This document shows positions 16,637-27,360 of a DNA stretch of 32,300 nt, one piece after another. Every line of letters starts with the position of its first letter. Position 1 is the stretch's first letter. Origin of the DNA: Phycisphaerales bacterium (GTDB lineage: Bacteria > Planctomycetota > Phycisphaerae > UBA1845); NCBI GenBank assembly GCA_020350565.1, contig CP070718.1, positions 2,302,880-2,335,179 on the forward strand. The letters are read 5' to 3'. A model generated the notes under the pieces. That model was not told where the DNA came from. It made no database searches and saw only the letters and a list, made by a program, of their open reading frames with translations. A program made the position numbers and the translations under genes.

Positions 16637-18112
16637 TTATCCCAGTAGTGACAGAACGGCCGACGGTGCGTTGGTGGCGATCAACAACGTCGCCTGCGTA
16701 CTTTGCACAAGGATCTGAGCGCGGGTCAGAGCGGCCACCTCTTCGGCGATGTCCGCATCGCGGATGGCCGATTCGGACGCGGTGACGTTCTCCAGCGCAA
16801 CTTGCTGGCTGTTGATGTTGGTCTGCAACTGGTTCTTCTGCAGACTACCGAGCCGGCCCCGGAGCACAGCCACCTGGTTGATGGCATCGGACAGGATCTC
16901 CTGGGCCGCGATGAAGTTGCCTTTGGAGACCTCATTGGCTCCGCCGGAAACGAGGGTGTTTAAGTGGCCGACCACATTGTTGCCCAAATTGGCGGTCGAG
17001 ATTGAGTCGATCCCGATGCTGACCTGTCCGACCGGGGAGACCGTGGGCGTCAGTTGGAAAATCGAGCCGCCGCCGGTGATATCGAAAGAGCTCGACCGTG
17101 TGACATCGGTTCCGCCGCCGAATTCGGGCGTGAGGTAGATGCGCATATCCAAGCCGGTGGACCGCAGGTCGGCCCGCAGGCCGCGCACCGCCGCCGCCTG
17201 GCCGTTGATCAGTACGCTCGCATCCCGTCCAATGTCGTCGATCGTCGCACCGTTATTGCCGGCCTCGATGAAGTTTCCGGAGATCGGCTTGACCGAGACG
17301 AACTCGTCACTGCCGTAACGCGTGCTGTTGATGAGCAGTGTTACAGGGGTGGCCGGGCCGGCGGCCACCGTGGACAATACGGCCGAGACGCCGGTGACAT
17401 CCCTGATGTCGTTGATCGCCGTCTTGATCTCGTCGAGCGTGGCACCGGAGGCGAAACTCAGCGTTTCCGTTCCGGTCGATCCGGCGATCTCGATCGTTGT
17501 CGCAGAGGTGTGCGCTGGCGCCGCCGGGTCCGATTGTTCCTGCGCCACAAGAGCGATTTGTGCGGTTTGGGCCGACTGAATCACTTGGACGACGACGTTT
17601 CGTACACTGTTCTCCGGCACCCGCGCCGAGAAGATCGCCACGCTGGCAATGTCGGACGGATCGAGGTTCGAGGAAAGCGTGTACGAGCGGTGGCCGTCGA
17701 GCAGCTTGAGCCCACCGAACGTCGTGTTGTTCGCGATGCGATCGATGCTGGAAAGCAGGGCGTCGATCTCGAGCTGGTTCGCAGCGATTTCTTCTGACGT
17801 CAGGGCGCCCTCGTTGGCTGTGGCAACGAGCAGATCGCGGACGCCGAGCAGAAGAGCGGACACTTCGTTAAGCGCGCCTTCTGCCGTGGAGATAACGTTA
17901 ATCGCGCGATTCGAGTTGTCGATAGCCTGGCCGATACCGTGGATTTCCGCCCGCAACGTTTCGGAGGCAATCAGTCCGGCGGGGTCGTCTTTTCCACGGT
18001 TGATGCGCAGACCGGTGCTCAGCCTTTCGAGTCTCGTGTTCAAATCGAGATGGATGTTGGAGAGTCGCCCGATCGCTTGAAGGGCCGGAACGTTGGTGTT
18101 GATGCGGCTCAT
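16637..18112 (-). CDS. Flagellin 1
   Basis: A 491-residue filament protein. The N-terminal D0/D1 domain starts MSRINTNVPALQAIGRLSNI and includes RLSTGLRINRGKDDPAGLI. The C-terminal D1/D0 domain (about 400-491) ends TRAQILVQSTQATLLI and SAVLSLLG. The middle holds a flagellin_IN motif (LSFASGATLDEIKTAINDI) and a beta-rich insert. The start choice matters: GGGAGG directly abuts an upstream ATG at 18118 and lies 6 bases before the ATG at 18112, so 18112 is the real start and gives the exact family N-terminus. It is a diverged paralogue of flagellin 2. A sigma-28-like promoter at 18284-18309 gives it a leader of about 165 bases. Confidence 0.96.
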   Translation of the reverse strand: MSRINTNVPALQAIGRLSNIHLDLNTRLERLSTGLRINRGKDDPAGLIASETLRAEIHGIGQAIDNSNRAINVISTAEGALNEVSALLLGVRDLLVATANEGALTSEEIAANQLEIDALLSSIDRIANNTTFGGLKLLDGHRSYTLSSNLDPSDIASVAIFSARVPENSVRNVVVQVIQSAQTAQIALVAQEQSDPAAPAHTSATTIEIAGSTGTETLSFASGATLDEIKTAINDIRDVTGVSAVLSTVAAGPATPVTLLINSTRYGSDEFVSVKPISGNFIEAGNNGATIDDIGRDASVLINGQAAAVRGLRADLRSTGLDMRIYLTPEFGGGTDVTRSSSFDITGGGSIFQLTPTVSPVGQVSIGIDSISTANLGNNVVGHLNTLVSGGANEVSKGNFIAAQEILSDAINQVAVLRGRLGSLQKNQLQTNINSQQVALENVTASESAIRDADIAEEVAALTRAQILVQSTQATLLIATNAPSAVLSLLG

Positions 18113-18283
18113 TTGCATCCTCCCTGACTGATCCGGCGTCGGAGTATCTCGACGCGGACGGCCGCGCCACCGTGCGCGACCGCTGGGCGATGAAATCCGC
18201 TTGCAGACGGCTCGATTCCTTCCTCCGTCGAGGCCGGGATTCATCGCCCGTTGAAATAGCCAGTTGGCATGTCGACGGGCAGG

Positions 18284-18309
18284 CTATCGGTCTTTAATTG
18301 CAAACCTTA
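18284..18309 (-). promoter_or_regulatory. Sigma-28 (FliA)-like promoter for flagellin 1
   Basis: On the minus strand TAAGGTTT (18309-18302) and ACCGATAG (18291-18284) are separated by 10 bases, close to the class 3 flagellar consensus TAAAGTTT-N11-GCCGATAA (seven of eight and six of eight matches). It sits between the terminator of flagellin 2 and the start of flagellin 1. The spacer is one base short. Confidence 0.55.
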
Positions 18310-18383
18310 GATGTACGCAAGATATGAGGGGGAGAATGGTTATCGGACGAGGCGGGCGGGGATCGGACGGGGCTGGGGCAAAG

Positions 18384-18417
18384 AAAAACCGGCGTCGGAG
18401 CAGGACCCCGGCGCCGG
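18384..18417 (-). terminator. Intrinsic terminator of flagellin 2
   Basis: A 10-bp GC-rich stem (18408-18417 with 18389-18398, one T-G pair), a 9-base loop and five T residues (18388-18384) on the minus strand, 41 bases past the flagellin 2 stop codon. It separates the two flagellin genes into distinct transcription units. Confidence 0.8.
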
Positions 18418-18457
18418 CAGAGTATGGTCAATGCTCGGAGTATGTGCAGACGTCTGA

Positions 18458-19960
18458 TTAACCGATCAAGGCCAGCACGTTCTGTGGCTGTGCGTTGGCC
18501 AGTTGCAGCGTCATGGTCGAGGACTGAACCAGGATCTGAGACCGCGTAAGGTTCGACGTTTCGACCGCGAAGTCCGCGTCGCGGATCGCGCTTTCTGCAG
18601 AAGTCACGTTCTCCTTGGCAACATTCAGCGAGTTGATCGTCGTCCGCAACGTATTCTTCTGGAAAGCGCCGAGACGACCGCGCAAGCTTGAAACCTGATC
18701 GATGGCCTCTCGTACGATCCGCTGCCCGACGGTGAAGTTCTTGGCGGCCAAGCCGTTTGCCTGTCCGGAACCCAATGAGGAGAGGAACCCTGCGCCGACG
18801 CTTCCCAGATTCCCCGTGCCGACGTCTTTGACCCCGACGGATTCCTGACCAGCCAATCCCACCGTAGGGGAGATCGAGAAGACCGCGCCGCCACCGAGGA
18901 TTTCGAAGCTCGACGTTTGCGTCGGATTCGTCGGGTCTCCGGCGAAGTTTGAAGTAAGTGCGAGATCGATGGCCAGGGAGCCCGTACGAACCGATGCATC
19001 CAGTCCTTGTACCACCGCAGCGCTACCGTTGATGGTGACCGAGCCGTCGGTGCCCTCCGCTTGCGTGGTGTTGATCTGCATCGCGTCGGTGTAGCCCGTG
19101 CCCTCATTTTCCAGGATGTTGACGGAAACGAACGCGTCGGACCCAAAGGTGGTGCTTTGGAAGATCAGGGACGCCGCTCCGCCGGCGGCCGCCGAGGCCG
19201 TCGCCGAAACGCCGGTCAGTTCCTTGGAAGCGTTGATGGCAGTAGCCATATCAGCCGCCGTGGTTCCCGACGCGAAGCTCAGGATTTCGCTGCCCAGGTT
19301 GCCTCGTATCTGGAGGGTCGTACTGTTGCCCAAGGCGCCGGTGAGGGCGCCGGTCCCATCGATCCCGCCAAGCACGGAACTGAGCAGGCCTACGGTCGAC
19401 GGCTGAAGCACGTTGACCGTAACCTGGCGGAAGGTCCCCGCCGGGATCTTCGCAGAGTGAATCTCGATATTGTTGAAGTGGTTGACGGCTTGCCCCGTTG
19501 CCTCGTTCACCGTGGTGCCGGACGTGGTGAAGTCAAACGTGCCGTCAAGCAGCTTCTTGTCGCCGAAGGCGACGGAGTCGGCGATACGGTTGATGGAGGC
19601 CAGGATCGAATCGATCTGAAGCTGATTGGCCGCCACTTCGTCGTTCGTGAGACCGGCCTCGTTTGCTGTCCTGTCCACCAACTCTTCCAGCTCGAGGAGC
19701 AAAGAGTTGATCTCCTGTAGCCCGCCCTCTGCAATCGCAACGATGGTATCTGCGCGCGTGGCGTTGTCGATTGCGGCATCGATTGCCCTGAGGTCGGATC
19801 GCAACGTCTCCGACGCAATCAAGCCGGCGGGGTCATCTTTACCGGAGTTGATGCGCAGGCCGGTGCTGAGTCGCTGAAGCGACTGGTTCAGCGCGGCGTT
19901 GTTGGACCTCAGGGAACGCTGCGCTACAAGAGACTGAATGTTTGTATTGATCCGAGTCAT
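18458..19960 (-). CDS. Flagellin 2
   Basis: A 500-residue filament protein. The N-terminal domain starts MTRINTNIQSLVAQRSLRSN and includes RLSTGLRINSGKDDPAGLI. The C-terminal domain (about 410-500) includes SLRGRLGAFQKNTLRTTINS and ends QNVLALIG. The centre has a flagellin_IN motif (LSFASGTTAADMATAINAS), then segments shared with flagellin 1: GSDAFVSVN, VTINGSAAVVQGL and LGGGAVFSISPTVGLAG. The family N-terminus fixes the start at the ATG 19960, with GGAGG 11 bases upstream; an in-frame TTG six codons earlier overlaps that site and is unlikely. It has its own terminator. I could not see its promoter. Confidence 0.96.
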   Translation of the reverse strand: MTRINTNIQSLVAQRSLRSNNAALNQSLQRLSTGLRINSGKDDPAGLIASETLRSDLRAIDAAIDNATRADTIVAIAEGGLQEINSLLLELEELVDRTANEAGLTNDEVAANQLQIDSILASINRIADSVAFGDKKLLDGTFDFTTSGTTVNEATGQAVNHFNNIEIHSAKIPAGTFRQVTVNVLQPSTVGLLSSVLGGIDGTGALTGALGNSTTLQIRGNLGSEILSFASGTTAADMATAINASKELTGVSATASAAAGGAASLIFQSTTFGSDAFVSVNILENEGTGYTDAMQINTTQAEGTDGSVTINGSAAVVQGLDASVRTGSLAIDLALTSNFAGDPTNPTQTSSFEILGGGAVFSISPTVGLAGQESVGVKDVGTGNLGSVGAGFLSSLGSGQANGLAAKNFTVGQRIVREAIDQVSSLRGRLGAFQKNTLRTTINSLNVAKENVTSAESAIRDADFAVETSNLTRSQILVQSSTMTLQLANAQPQNVLALIG

Positions 19961-20803
19961 GCTGAATCGTGCCTCCAAACGCGCCGGAGAAGTTGCCCAA
20001 GGCTCGCCGACTTGTGAATGCCTTTTGCCTTGACTTCCCCGTTGGTTGCCGCGGCCGACACAGCCGACGGCGGGCTCGTTTCTGACGGACGCCGCGCTCA
20101 GGAAGCTTTCGCCCGTATGGCGAGTCTACCTGTGCCGACGCCAAAAAAACGGCGCTGCGAAGAGCGGGTGGCCGAAATGTCCCGGACGAGCTTCACTTTT
20201 ACTGCTTCGTATTCTCGTCCACCGCCCGTTGGACAAACTCAGAATCGTCCTCCCGATAAACCGCCTTTAAAACAATCGGCTCCGGACCGGGACCGAGGAA
20301 ACGCCTTCGAAAAAGCCGACGAAACATGGGATTTCCGATAAGTGTTGCGATCGACGAAGCGCTCCGCGCAGAGGAATTATTACCGGACAAGTTCATGTTT
20401 TAAGCCCTGCCCGAGTGTCCATATTTTTTGTTGGGTCGTGAGAGATAGAGGGAAACGAAAAGGGTGTATCGGACTTTGTCGGCTCATATCGAACCCGGGG
20501 GCGATTCGGTCGGTTTGCTTTGATTGCCTGTGGCTTCCAGCGTCCGAACGCCGGCAAGAGAGGCGAGGTGTTCCTTTGCGAGCGGGATGTTTCTCCAAGT
20601 CCGGATGGGGCGCTCCGCGCTTCGTGCGGCCCCTCGTTCGTGTTGTCGTTGAGATCTCCAGGGGGGCGTAAGGGCTTATCGGAGGCGAGCAGCCGGATCG
20701 TCTCGGGCGGGGCAAATGAAATCGCCCCGCCGAGCATCTGCTCAACGAGGCGATGATTCAATATGAAGCTTTCCTGCCGATTTTGGAGGGCCAACCGTAC
20801 TGC
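19961..20803. other. Long intergenic region between flagellin 2 and the HDOD gene
   Basis: About 840 bases with only short open frames, none with family resemblance or a good ribosome binding site. A strong hairpin at 20706-20731 is listed separately. The region must hold the flagellin 2 promoter. CCGATAA strings occur at about 20255 and 20333, but on the plus strand, and on the minus strand at about 20675, too far from the gene to assign. No csrA, fliW or flaG gene is present. Confidence 0.5.
20706..20731 (-). terminator. Strong hairpin, possible terminator of the HDOD gene
   Basis: GGCGGGGC (20706-20713) pairs perfectly with GCCCCGCC (20724-20731) around a 10-base loop, about 75 bases past the HDOD stop codon. 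No T-tract follows on either strand, so it may stop transcription inefficiently or stabilise the mRNA end. Confidence 0.35.
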
Positions 20804-21730
20804 TTAAGCGGTGACGGTCTCCTCATCAAGCTGTTCCTGGACCGTCTTGATAATCAGCGTGTAGACGTTACTGCGGATGATGTCGATGCGCAGGATGTCG
20901 GCCAAATCCTCGATATCCTGTTCCACCGTAGAAAGCAGGCTGCTCAGCACGTTCAGTTGGATGTTCAACAGCTCCGTTGTGTCTCGGCACACGCGCCTGA
21001 CTTCATCCACCTCGGGGACTTCGCATAACAGTCGGGCCAACTTGTCGGCGGCATTGATGACGCGTGCGATCGAGGCGGCCTCGCCCTCGCCAGGGTTGTC
21101 GGACAACTGCAGGTTCACTGCCATGGTGATGACTTCCGGCAGCTTCCAGTGTGCGAGGATCATGGCGGATACTTCGGCGTGGGAGGCACCGATGGCCTGT
21201 ATTTCCTGCCCGGCGGTGACCGGTTCGCCATTGGGGACATACTGCGAGTAGACAGGCTTGTACTTGGTGGGCATCGCCTGAGCCAGGACGGGCAGTCCGA
21301 TCTTGGCCAACAGCCCGCTGATGAACGCCTCTTCGCGAAGCTTCCGGGCGACGACGTTCGCCAGGTGAGACGCAAGCACCGCCGTGGCCAGCGAGCGGCG
21401 CCAGAAGTAAATCATGTCCATCCCTTCAATGGCTTTGGCATTCATTGAATCCACGAGATATCGGCCCAGCAGCAGTGATCGCGTCCGTTTGGGGCCCAGG
21501 AGCGTCAATGCCTGCCGCAGGACCACCACCTTCTGACGCACGCCGAACAGTGCGGAATTGGCGAGCCGAAGGATTTCGCTAACCGCACCGGCGTCGGCCG
21601 ATACCGCCTTCACCACGTCATCGTAGTCGAACTGAGGGTCCTGCATGATCTGCATCACCCGCGTAACGACCTGGGGCACGGAGGGAACTGCGGCAGAGTT
21701 CTTCAGGATCTCGATCACTTCGGTGTTCAT
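20804..21730 (-). CDS. HDOD-domain signalling protein
   Basis: A 308-residue protein made mostly of one HDOD domain (about 10-215), a degenerate HD-fold lacking the metal-binding His-Asp pair and usually acting as a protein-protein signalling module. Visible family blocks are VPSVPQVVTRVMQIMQDPQFDYDD in two parts, VSADAGAVSEILRLANSALFG, ALTLLGPKRTRSLLLG, EEAFISGLLAKIGLPVLAQA and GASHAEVSAMILAHWKLPE. The C-terminal 90 residues are helical, without another recognisable domain. HDOD proteins regulate motility, adhesion or stress in other bacteria, and the position next to flagellins fits a motility role (inference). The start is ATG 21730, with GGAG 10 bases upstream and the domain N-terminus just after; the longer frame is not needed. 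Confidence 0.9.
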   Translation of the reverse strand: MNTEVIEILKNSAAVPSVPQVVTRVMQIMQDPQFDYDDVVKAVSADAGAVSEILRLANSALFGVRQKVVVLRQALTLLGPKRTRSLLLGRYLVDSMNAKAIEGMDMIYFWRRSLATAVLASHLANVVARKLREEAFISGLLAKIGLPVLAQAMPTKYKPVYSQYVPNGEPVTAGQEIQAIGASHAEVSAMILAHWKLPEVITMAVNLQLSDNPGEGEAASIARVINAADKLARLLCEVPEVDEVRRVCRDTTELLNIQLNVLSSLLSTVEQDIEDLADILRIDIIRSNVYTLIIKTVQEQLDEETVTA

Positions 21731-22334
21731 CAGCGGTTTCTCCGTTGAAGCACGGCGGTAACACATCCTCGCTCTAGCGCACAGCTACCGCGTCCGCAAC
21801 ATCTCAGACATCGGAGAATAAGGGGGCTGTTGTTAGGACTTTCGCGGAGCGAGGCCTGGGTGGCCGGAACCGTCACCCAATTAGGACGAAGACCACGGCT
21901 GCTTGGCGGCGTTTTGGTCACTCTGTCCCCGGCCAAGATGCCTTTCTCCTTCTGGCAGACAGACCACAATCGTTCCACTGCAGATTGATCCCGCCTCGAA
22001 AGTACATCCTGGCTGAGCACCGTTGATCCCTTCCCTTTTGTACGGGCTTATCGGGCGGATGAGCGGGTCGGCCGGAGGATGGAGTAACACGCCTCATCAA
22101 CGGGACGTGAACGCGCACCCAGAGTCACTTCTTCTGCTCTGTGAGGGGAATCATTTGCAGGTGCTTCGCTGACCGGTCAGCGCTCAGCCATGAGTCCAGT
22201 CCTACTCGATAGCCGGGTGGCCCATCCCGATGCATCGGAATGGGGGGACGATCGGCCGGGGGACCATGCGATGCGTCGCACATTCGCCATCTTTTTGGGA
22301 ACGCCCGCCCGCCGGCGCCCGATGCGCGCCGGCA
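21731..22334. other. Intergenic region upstream of HDOD and thiC
   Basis: About 600 bases between the divergent HDOD and thiC units, with no supported gene. A perfect 16-bp palindrome lies at 22167-22182 (separate entry). I see no clear HDOD promoter. Confidence 0.5.
22167..22182. repeat. Perfect 16-bp palindrome
   Basis: CGCTGACCGGTCAGCG is its own reverse complement. It could be a repressor operator in the HDOD-thiC gap. One such palindrome is expected by chance about every second window of this size, so the claim is weak. Confidence 0.25.
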
Positions 22335-22363
22335 TTGACGGCAGCGTCGGCACGCGATACAAC
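22335..22363 (+). promoter_or_regulatory. Sigma-70 promoter of the thiC riboswitch unit
   Basis: TTGACG (22335-22340), a 17-bp spacer and TACAAC (22358-22363). The predicted start, near 22370, coincides with the first base of the TPP aptamer. Confidence 0.65.
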
Positions 22364-22369
22364 CCTCAT

Positions 22370-24493
<2,124 letters not shown>

Positions 24494-24539
24494 GCACGTA
24501 CCTGCAAGGCTCCGCCAGCGGGCTCACCGACGTTACGGT

Positions 24540-25165
24540 GCTTCTGAATGGAGAAACGAGCGCGCGGCGCTCCGCCCGGCGTTCCAGCGCTTCGATGATG
24601 TCTGCCAGCTTGGCCGTTGCCAGGCAGACGCAGGTGTCTGCGGCGCCGTAATACATCTATAGCTCGTCGCCGCGGAGCAGGAGGCCGGTGGGAAAGACGA
24701 CGTTGGGTGCCAGGCCGGTGACTTCGTACGGCGCCACGGCCTGAGAAATTCACTGCGGTAAGCGCGCGACTAGCTTGTGAGGCCGCTCGCGGTCCAGTAG
24801 GGCCACGCCGACACCGCAAGTCAGCCGACCGGCGTAGCTTTTCACGGCATGATCGTTGAGCAGCCAATCAGAACCGTTCACGATGGGTGCGTGGGGGACG
24901 GTGCCAGACTTTTCCCGTTCTGTGCAGCTCCATCACCCTCCGGCAAAGCGCAGTGCGGCTCAACCTGACAGGCGGTCACGCCGTCCCTGCTCCGGGCCAC
25001 ATGGATGTTGGGATGTCCCCCCAGGGCTTCTGCTCGCAGGAGCGGGACGACCTTGCCACGCTGCTCGATGGCCCAGCATTCAGAACGGCTGCACCGGGGA
25101 AGGACGGTTGCTGCGGTGTGAGCAGCGGGTTAGCCGACGATCGTTCAAAGACGGCGTCCGTCGGA
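24540..25165 (-). pseudogene. Decayed GH130 glycoside phosphorylase
   Basis: Translation of the minus strand shows pieces of a family GH130 beta-mannoside phosphorylase in order. FERSSANPLLTP near 25150-25110 matches the N-terminal RHPANPILTP block. After a frame change comes KVVPLLRAEALGGHPNIHVA and then RSRDGVT (about 25050-24970). The central catalytic part, around 150 residues in intact proteins, is missing. In another frame the C-terminal part follows: IVNGSDWLL, GVGVALLDRERPHKLVARLPQ, then APYEVTGLAPNVVFPTGLLL, GDEL and MYYGAADTCVCLATAKLADI (about 24880-24580). Two in-frame stops interrupt that part, TGA after LPQ and TAG before MYYG. Frameshifts, stops and the internal deletion together make this a dead gene. 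The 3' end nearly touches the thiC stop codon. There is no intact copy in the window. Confidence 0.85.
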
Positions 25166-25533
25166 GAAGTCTCCTAGTAGCATTGACAGGGGCGTTTCAC
25201 AGGGCAGGCGGGTCGGGCCGGGCCCCTGCCCCGGCGGACAAGAATATGCCGATAATGCGAACGTGCTGGCCACGAATATCCGGGCGAACGGCGGCTTCTT
25301 CAGTATCCGTGTCGAAGCGTCAGCCTGGTTGCCTGGAGTCGGCGATGAGCGATGGGCAGAGCTTTGATCTGTGCCCTTGAAAACGTGGGTGTACGCCGGC
25401 GCGGGGAACCACGGTGCCATCTTCGTCAAACGCTTGGGAAAAGAAAACGAAAACCGACTACCCTACCCCTTGTGGTTTCCCGGCAATAAGGCGAACATAT
25501 TGGGGCGGGGCTGATCCTGAGAGGAGTCCACAC
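25166..25533. other. Intergenic stretch before the OlsF-like gene
   Basis: About 370 bases. An open frame in phase with the downstream gene begins at a GTG at 25414, but its first 40 codons look non-coding and lack a ribosome binding site. GGGCAGG/CCTGCCC can form a GC-rich hairpin near 25217-25247. No convincing promoter is seen. Confidence 0.45.
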
Positions 25534-27360
25534 TTGGCTGCTCCGTCTGCCACAAAGTCGCCCTTGGAGTTGCCGGTACCTTTCAAGTCTCGATTCGGAA
25601 GATTGTCTTTCTCCAAAGTGAAGCGAGCCATCGAGAAGGCACTCTACCTTCGCGCCCTGGATACCGTTTATCATGAAATCCGTCACTTTGAAGGCGTGAT
25701 GGATTTTCTGGCCGCCGGATTCGATGTTCTCGGCGTCAAGTATGAGGCACCTCCGGAACACCTGAAGCGCATTCCCCGGCAAGGCCCGCTGATCGTGGTG
25801 GCGAACCATCCCTACGGCGGGCTGGAAGGCCTTATCCTGATCCACCTGCTTCGGTCGATCCGGCCCGACGCCAAGGTGTTGGCCAACTACATCTTGCGCT
25901 GCTTCCCGCAGTTACGTGACGCGCTGATCCTCGTCGATCCGTTCGGCGGGAAGTCGGCGAAGACTTTCAACGTGGCTCCGCTGCGCGAGAGTCTTGCCTG
26001 GGTCAAGCAAGGAGGCGCTTTGGGTGTTTTCCCGGCGGGACAGGTGTCCAGCGTCGATGTGACTACCGGCTTGATCCGTGATCGCCAATGGCAGAGTCCG
26101 GTGGCCCGTCTGATCCGGATTACCCAGGCGCCCGTGCTGCCTCTGTTCTTCGAGGGCTCAAACGACCTCGTATTCCAGCTTGCGGGGCTGGTCCATCCCA
26201 GAGTCCGGACCGCACTGTTGCCCCGTGCCTTGGTCAAGAGTCGAGGCAAAAGCGTTGGTGTTCGAATCGGTGACGTGATCCAGTTCTCCCGGCTGAACGA
26301 GTTTGCCAACGATGACGATTTGCTCGGCTATCTCCGAATGCGGACATACATTCTGAGTGCCGACGCCTGGCGCCGGAAGGCGGAGAAGAGGAGCTCCTTT
26401 CGGTTACGCCGTCGGAGCCATAAGCCCGTCGTGAGCCCGGTCGATCCAGCATGCAGCGTCAGTGAACTTGAGAGCCTGCCGCCGGGGCAAATGGTCAGTG
26501 CCGGTGGCGACTTCGAGGTTTGGTGGATCGAGGCCGGCCAGGCTCAGGGGATTCTCCAGGAAATCGGCCGGCTGCGCGAGGTGACATTCCGAGCGGCCGG
26601 CGAGGGCACCGGAAAACCGATCGATATCGACCATTTTGATTCCTACTACCTGCACTTGTTTCTCTGGGACCAGAAAGAACGGAGGATTGTGGGGGCCTAC
26701 CGTTTGGGGCAGACGGATCATATCCTGCCACGGTTCGGGGTGAAGGGCCTGTACACCAACACGTTGTACAAGTTTTCCAAATCTTTGATCAGCGGGCTGG
26801 GCTGCGCGTTGGAGCTTGGGCGGTCGTTCATTCGGCCCGAGTATCAGAAGCAACATTCGCCGTTGGCCCTGCTCTGGCGAGGCATCGGCAGATTTGTCGT
26901 GGCCAACCCGCAATACAAGACACTTTTTGGGCCTGTGAGCATCAGCAACGAGTATGAAACGGTCTCCCGACAGATGATGATCGCCTTCCTCAAGGCCCAT
27001 GCTCATCTGCCGAATCTGGCCAAGCACGCGAAGCCTCGAAAGCCGGCGAAAGCCACCAACAAGCGGTCCGAAGTCCAGCATTACGTCCAACTGGTTTCGG
27101 ACATCAACGAGGTCTCGTCCATGGTGGCCGACCTCGAGAGCGATCAGAAGGGCGTACCCGTCCTGCTCCGCCAGTACCTCCGTCTGAACGCGAAATTCAT
27201 AAGCTGCAACGTCGATCCGCACTTCGGCGGGGTCTGGGACGGTCTGATGGTTGTCGATCTCACCCAGACCGACCGTCGCATTCTTGATCGCTATTTGGGC
27301 AAGGAGGCGGCCGCCCAATACCTCGCTTATCACCGAGAGAAGGCTCGCCTTGTGGGCTGA
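25534..27360 (+). CDS. PlsC-GNAT fusion acyltransferase, OlsF-like (ornithine or related aminolipid synthesis)
   Basis: A 608-residue protein with two acyltransferase halves. The N-terminal lysophospholipid acyltransferase (PlsC/OlsA-like, about 60-280) has LIVVANHPYGGLEGL at 86-100 (the His-Pro motif, with Glu where PlsC has Asp) and GVFPAGQ at about 164-170. The C-terminal GNAT-type acyl-ACP N-acyltransferase (OlsB-like, about 325-500) includes REVTFRAAGEGTG, DIDHFDSYYLHLFL and RRIVGAYRLGQT. This domain order is that of OlsF, which N-acylates ornithine with the C-terminal half and O-acylates the product with the N-terminal half. The head group here is not proven. The start is TTG at 25534: AGGAG lies 7 bases upstream. 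Confidence 0.78.
   Translation: MAAPSATKSPLELPVPFKSRFGRLSFSKVKRAIEKALYLRALDTVYHEIRHFEGVMDFLAAGFDVLGVKYEAPPEHLKRIPRQGPLIVVANHPYGGLEGLILIHLLRSIRPDAKVLANYILRCFPQLRDALILVDPFGGKSAKTFNVAPLRESLAWVKQGGALGVFPAGQVSSVDVTTGLIRDRQWQSPVARLIRITQAPVLPLFFEGSNDLVFQLAGLVHPRVRTALLPRALVKSRGKSVGVRIGDVIQFSRLNEFANDDDLLGYLRMRTYILSADAWRRKAEKRSSFRLRRRSHKPVVSPVDPACSVSELESLPPGQMVSAGGDFEVWWIEAGQAQGILQEIGRLREVTFRAAGEGTGKPIDIDHFDSYYLHLFLWDQKERRIVGAYRLGQTDHILPRFGVKGLYTNTLYKFSKSLISGLGCALELGRSFIRPEYQKQHSPLALLWRGIGRFVVANPQYKTLFGPVSISNEYETVSRQMMIAFLKAHAHLPNLAKHAKPRKPAKATNKRSEVQHYVQLVSDINEVSSMVADLESDQKGVPVLLRQYLRLNAKFISCNVDPHFGGVWDGLMVVDLTQTDRRILDRYLGKEAAAQYLAYHREKARLVG

Noticed and set aside
22047-22058. GGGCTTATCGG occurs three times in the same orientation (near 973, 20673 and 22047), resembling a sigma-28 -10 on the minus strand
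   Set aside because: One copy is inside infB, none has a -35 at the right distance, and a triple 11-mer in a window this size is not clearly beyond chance.
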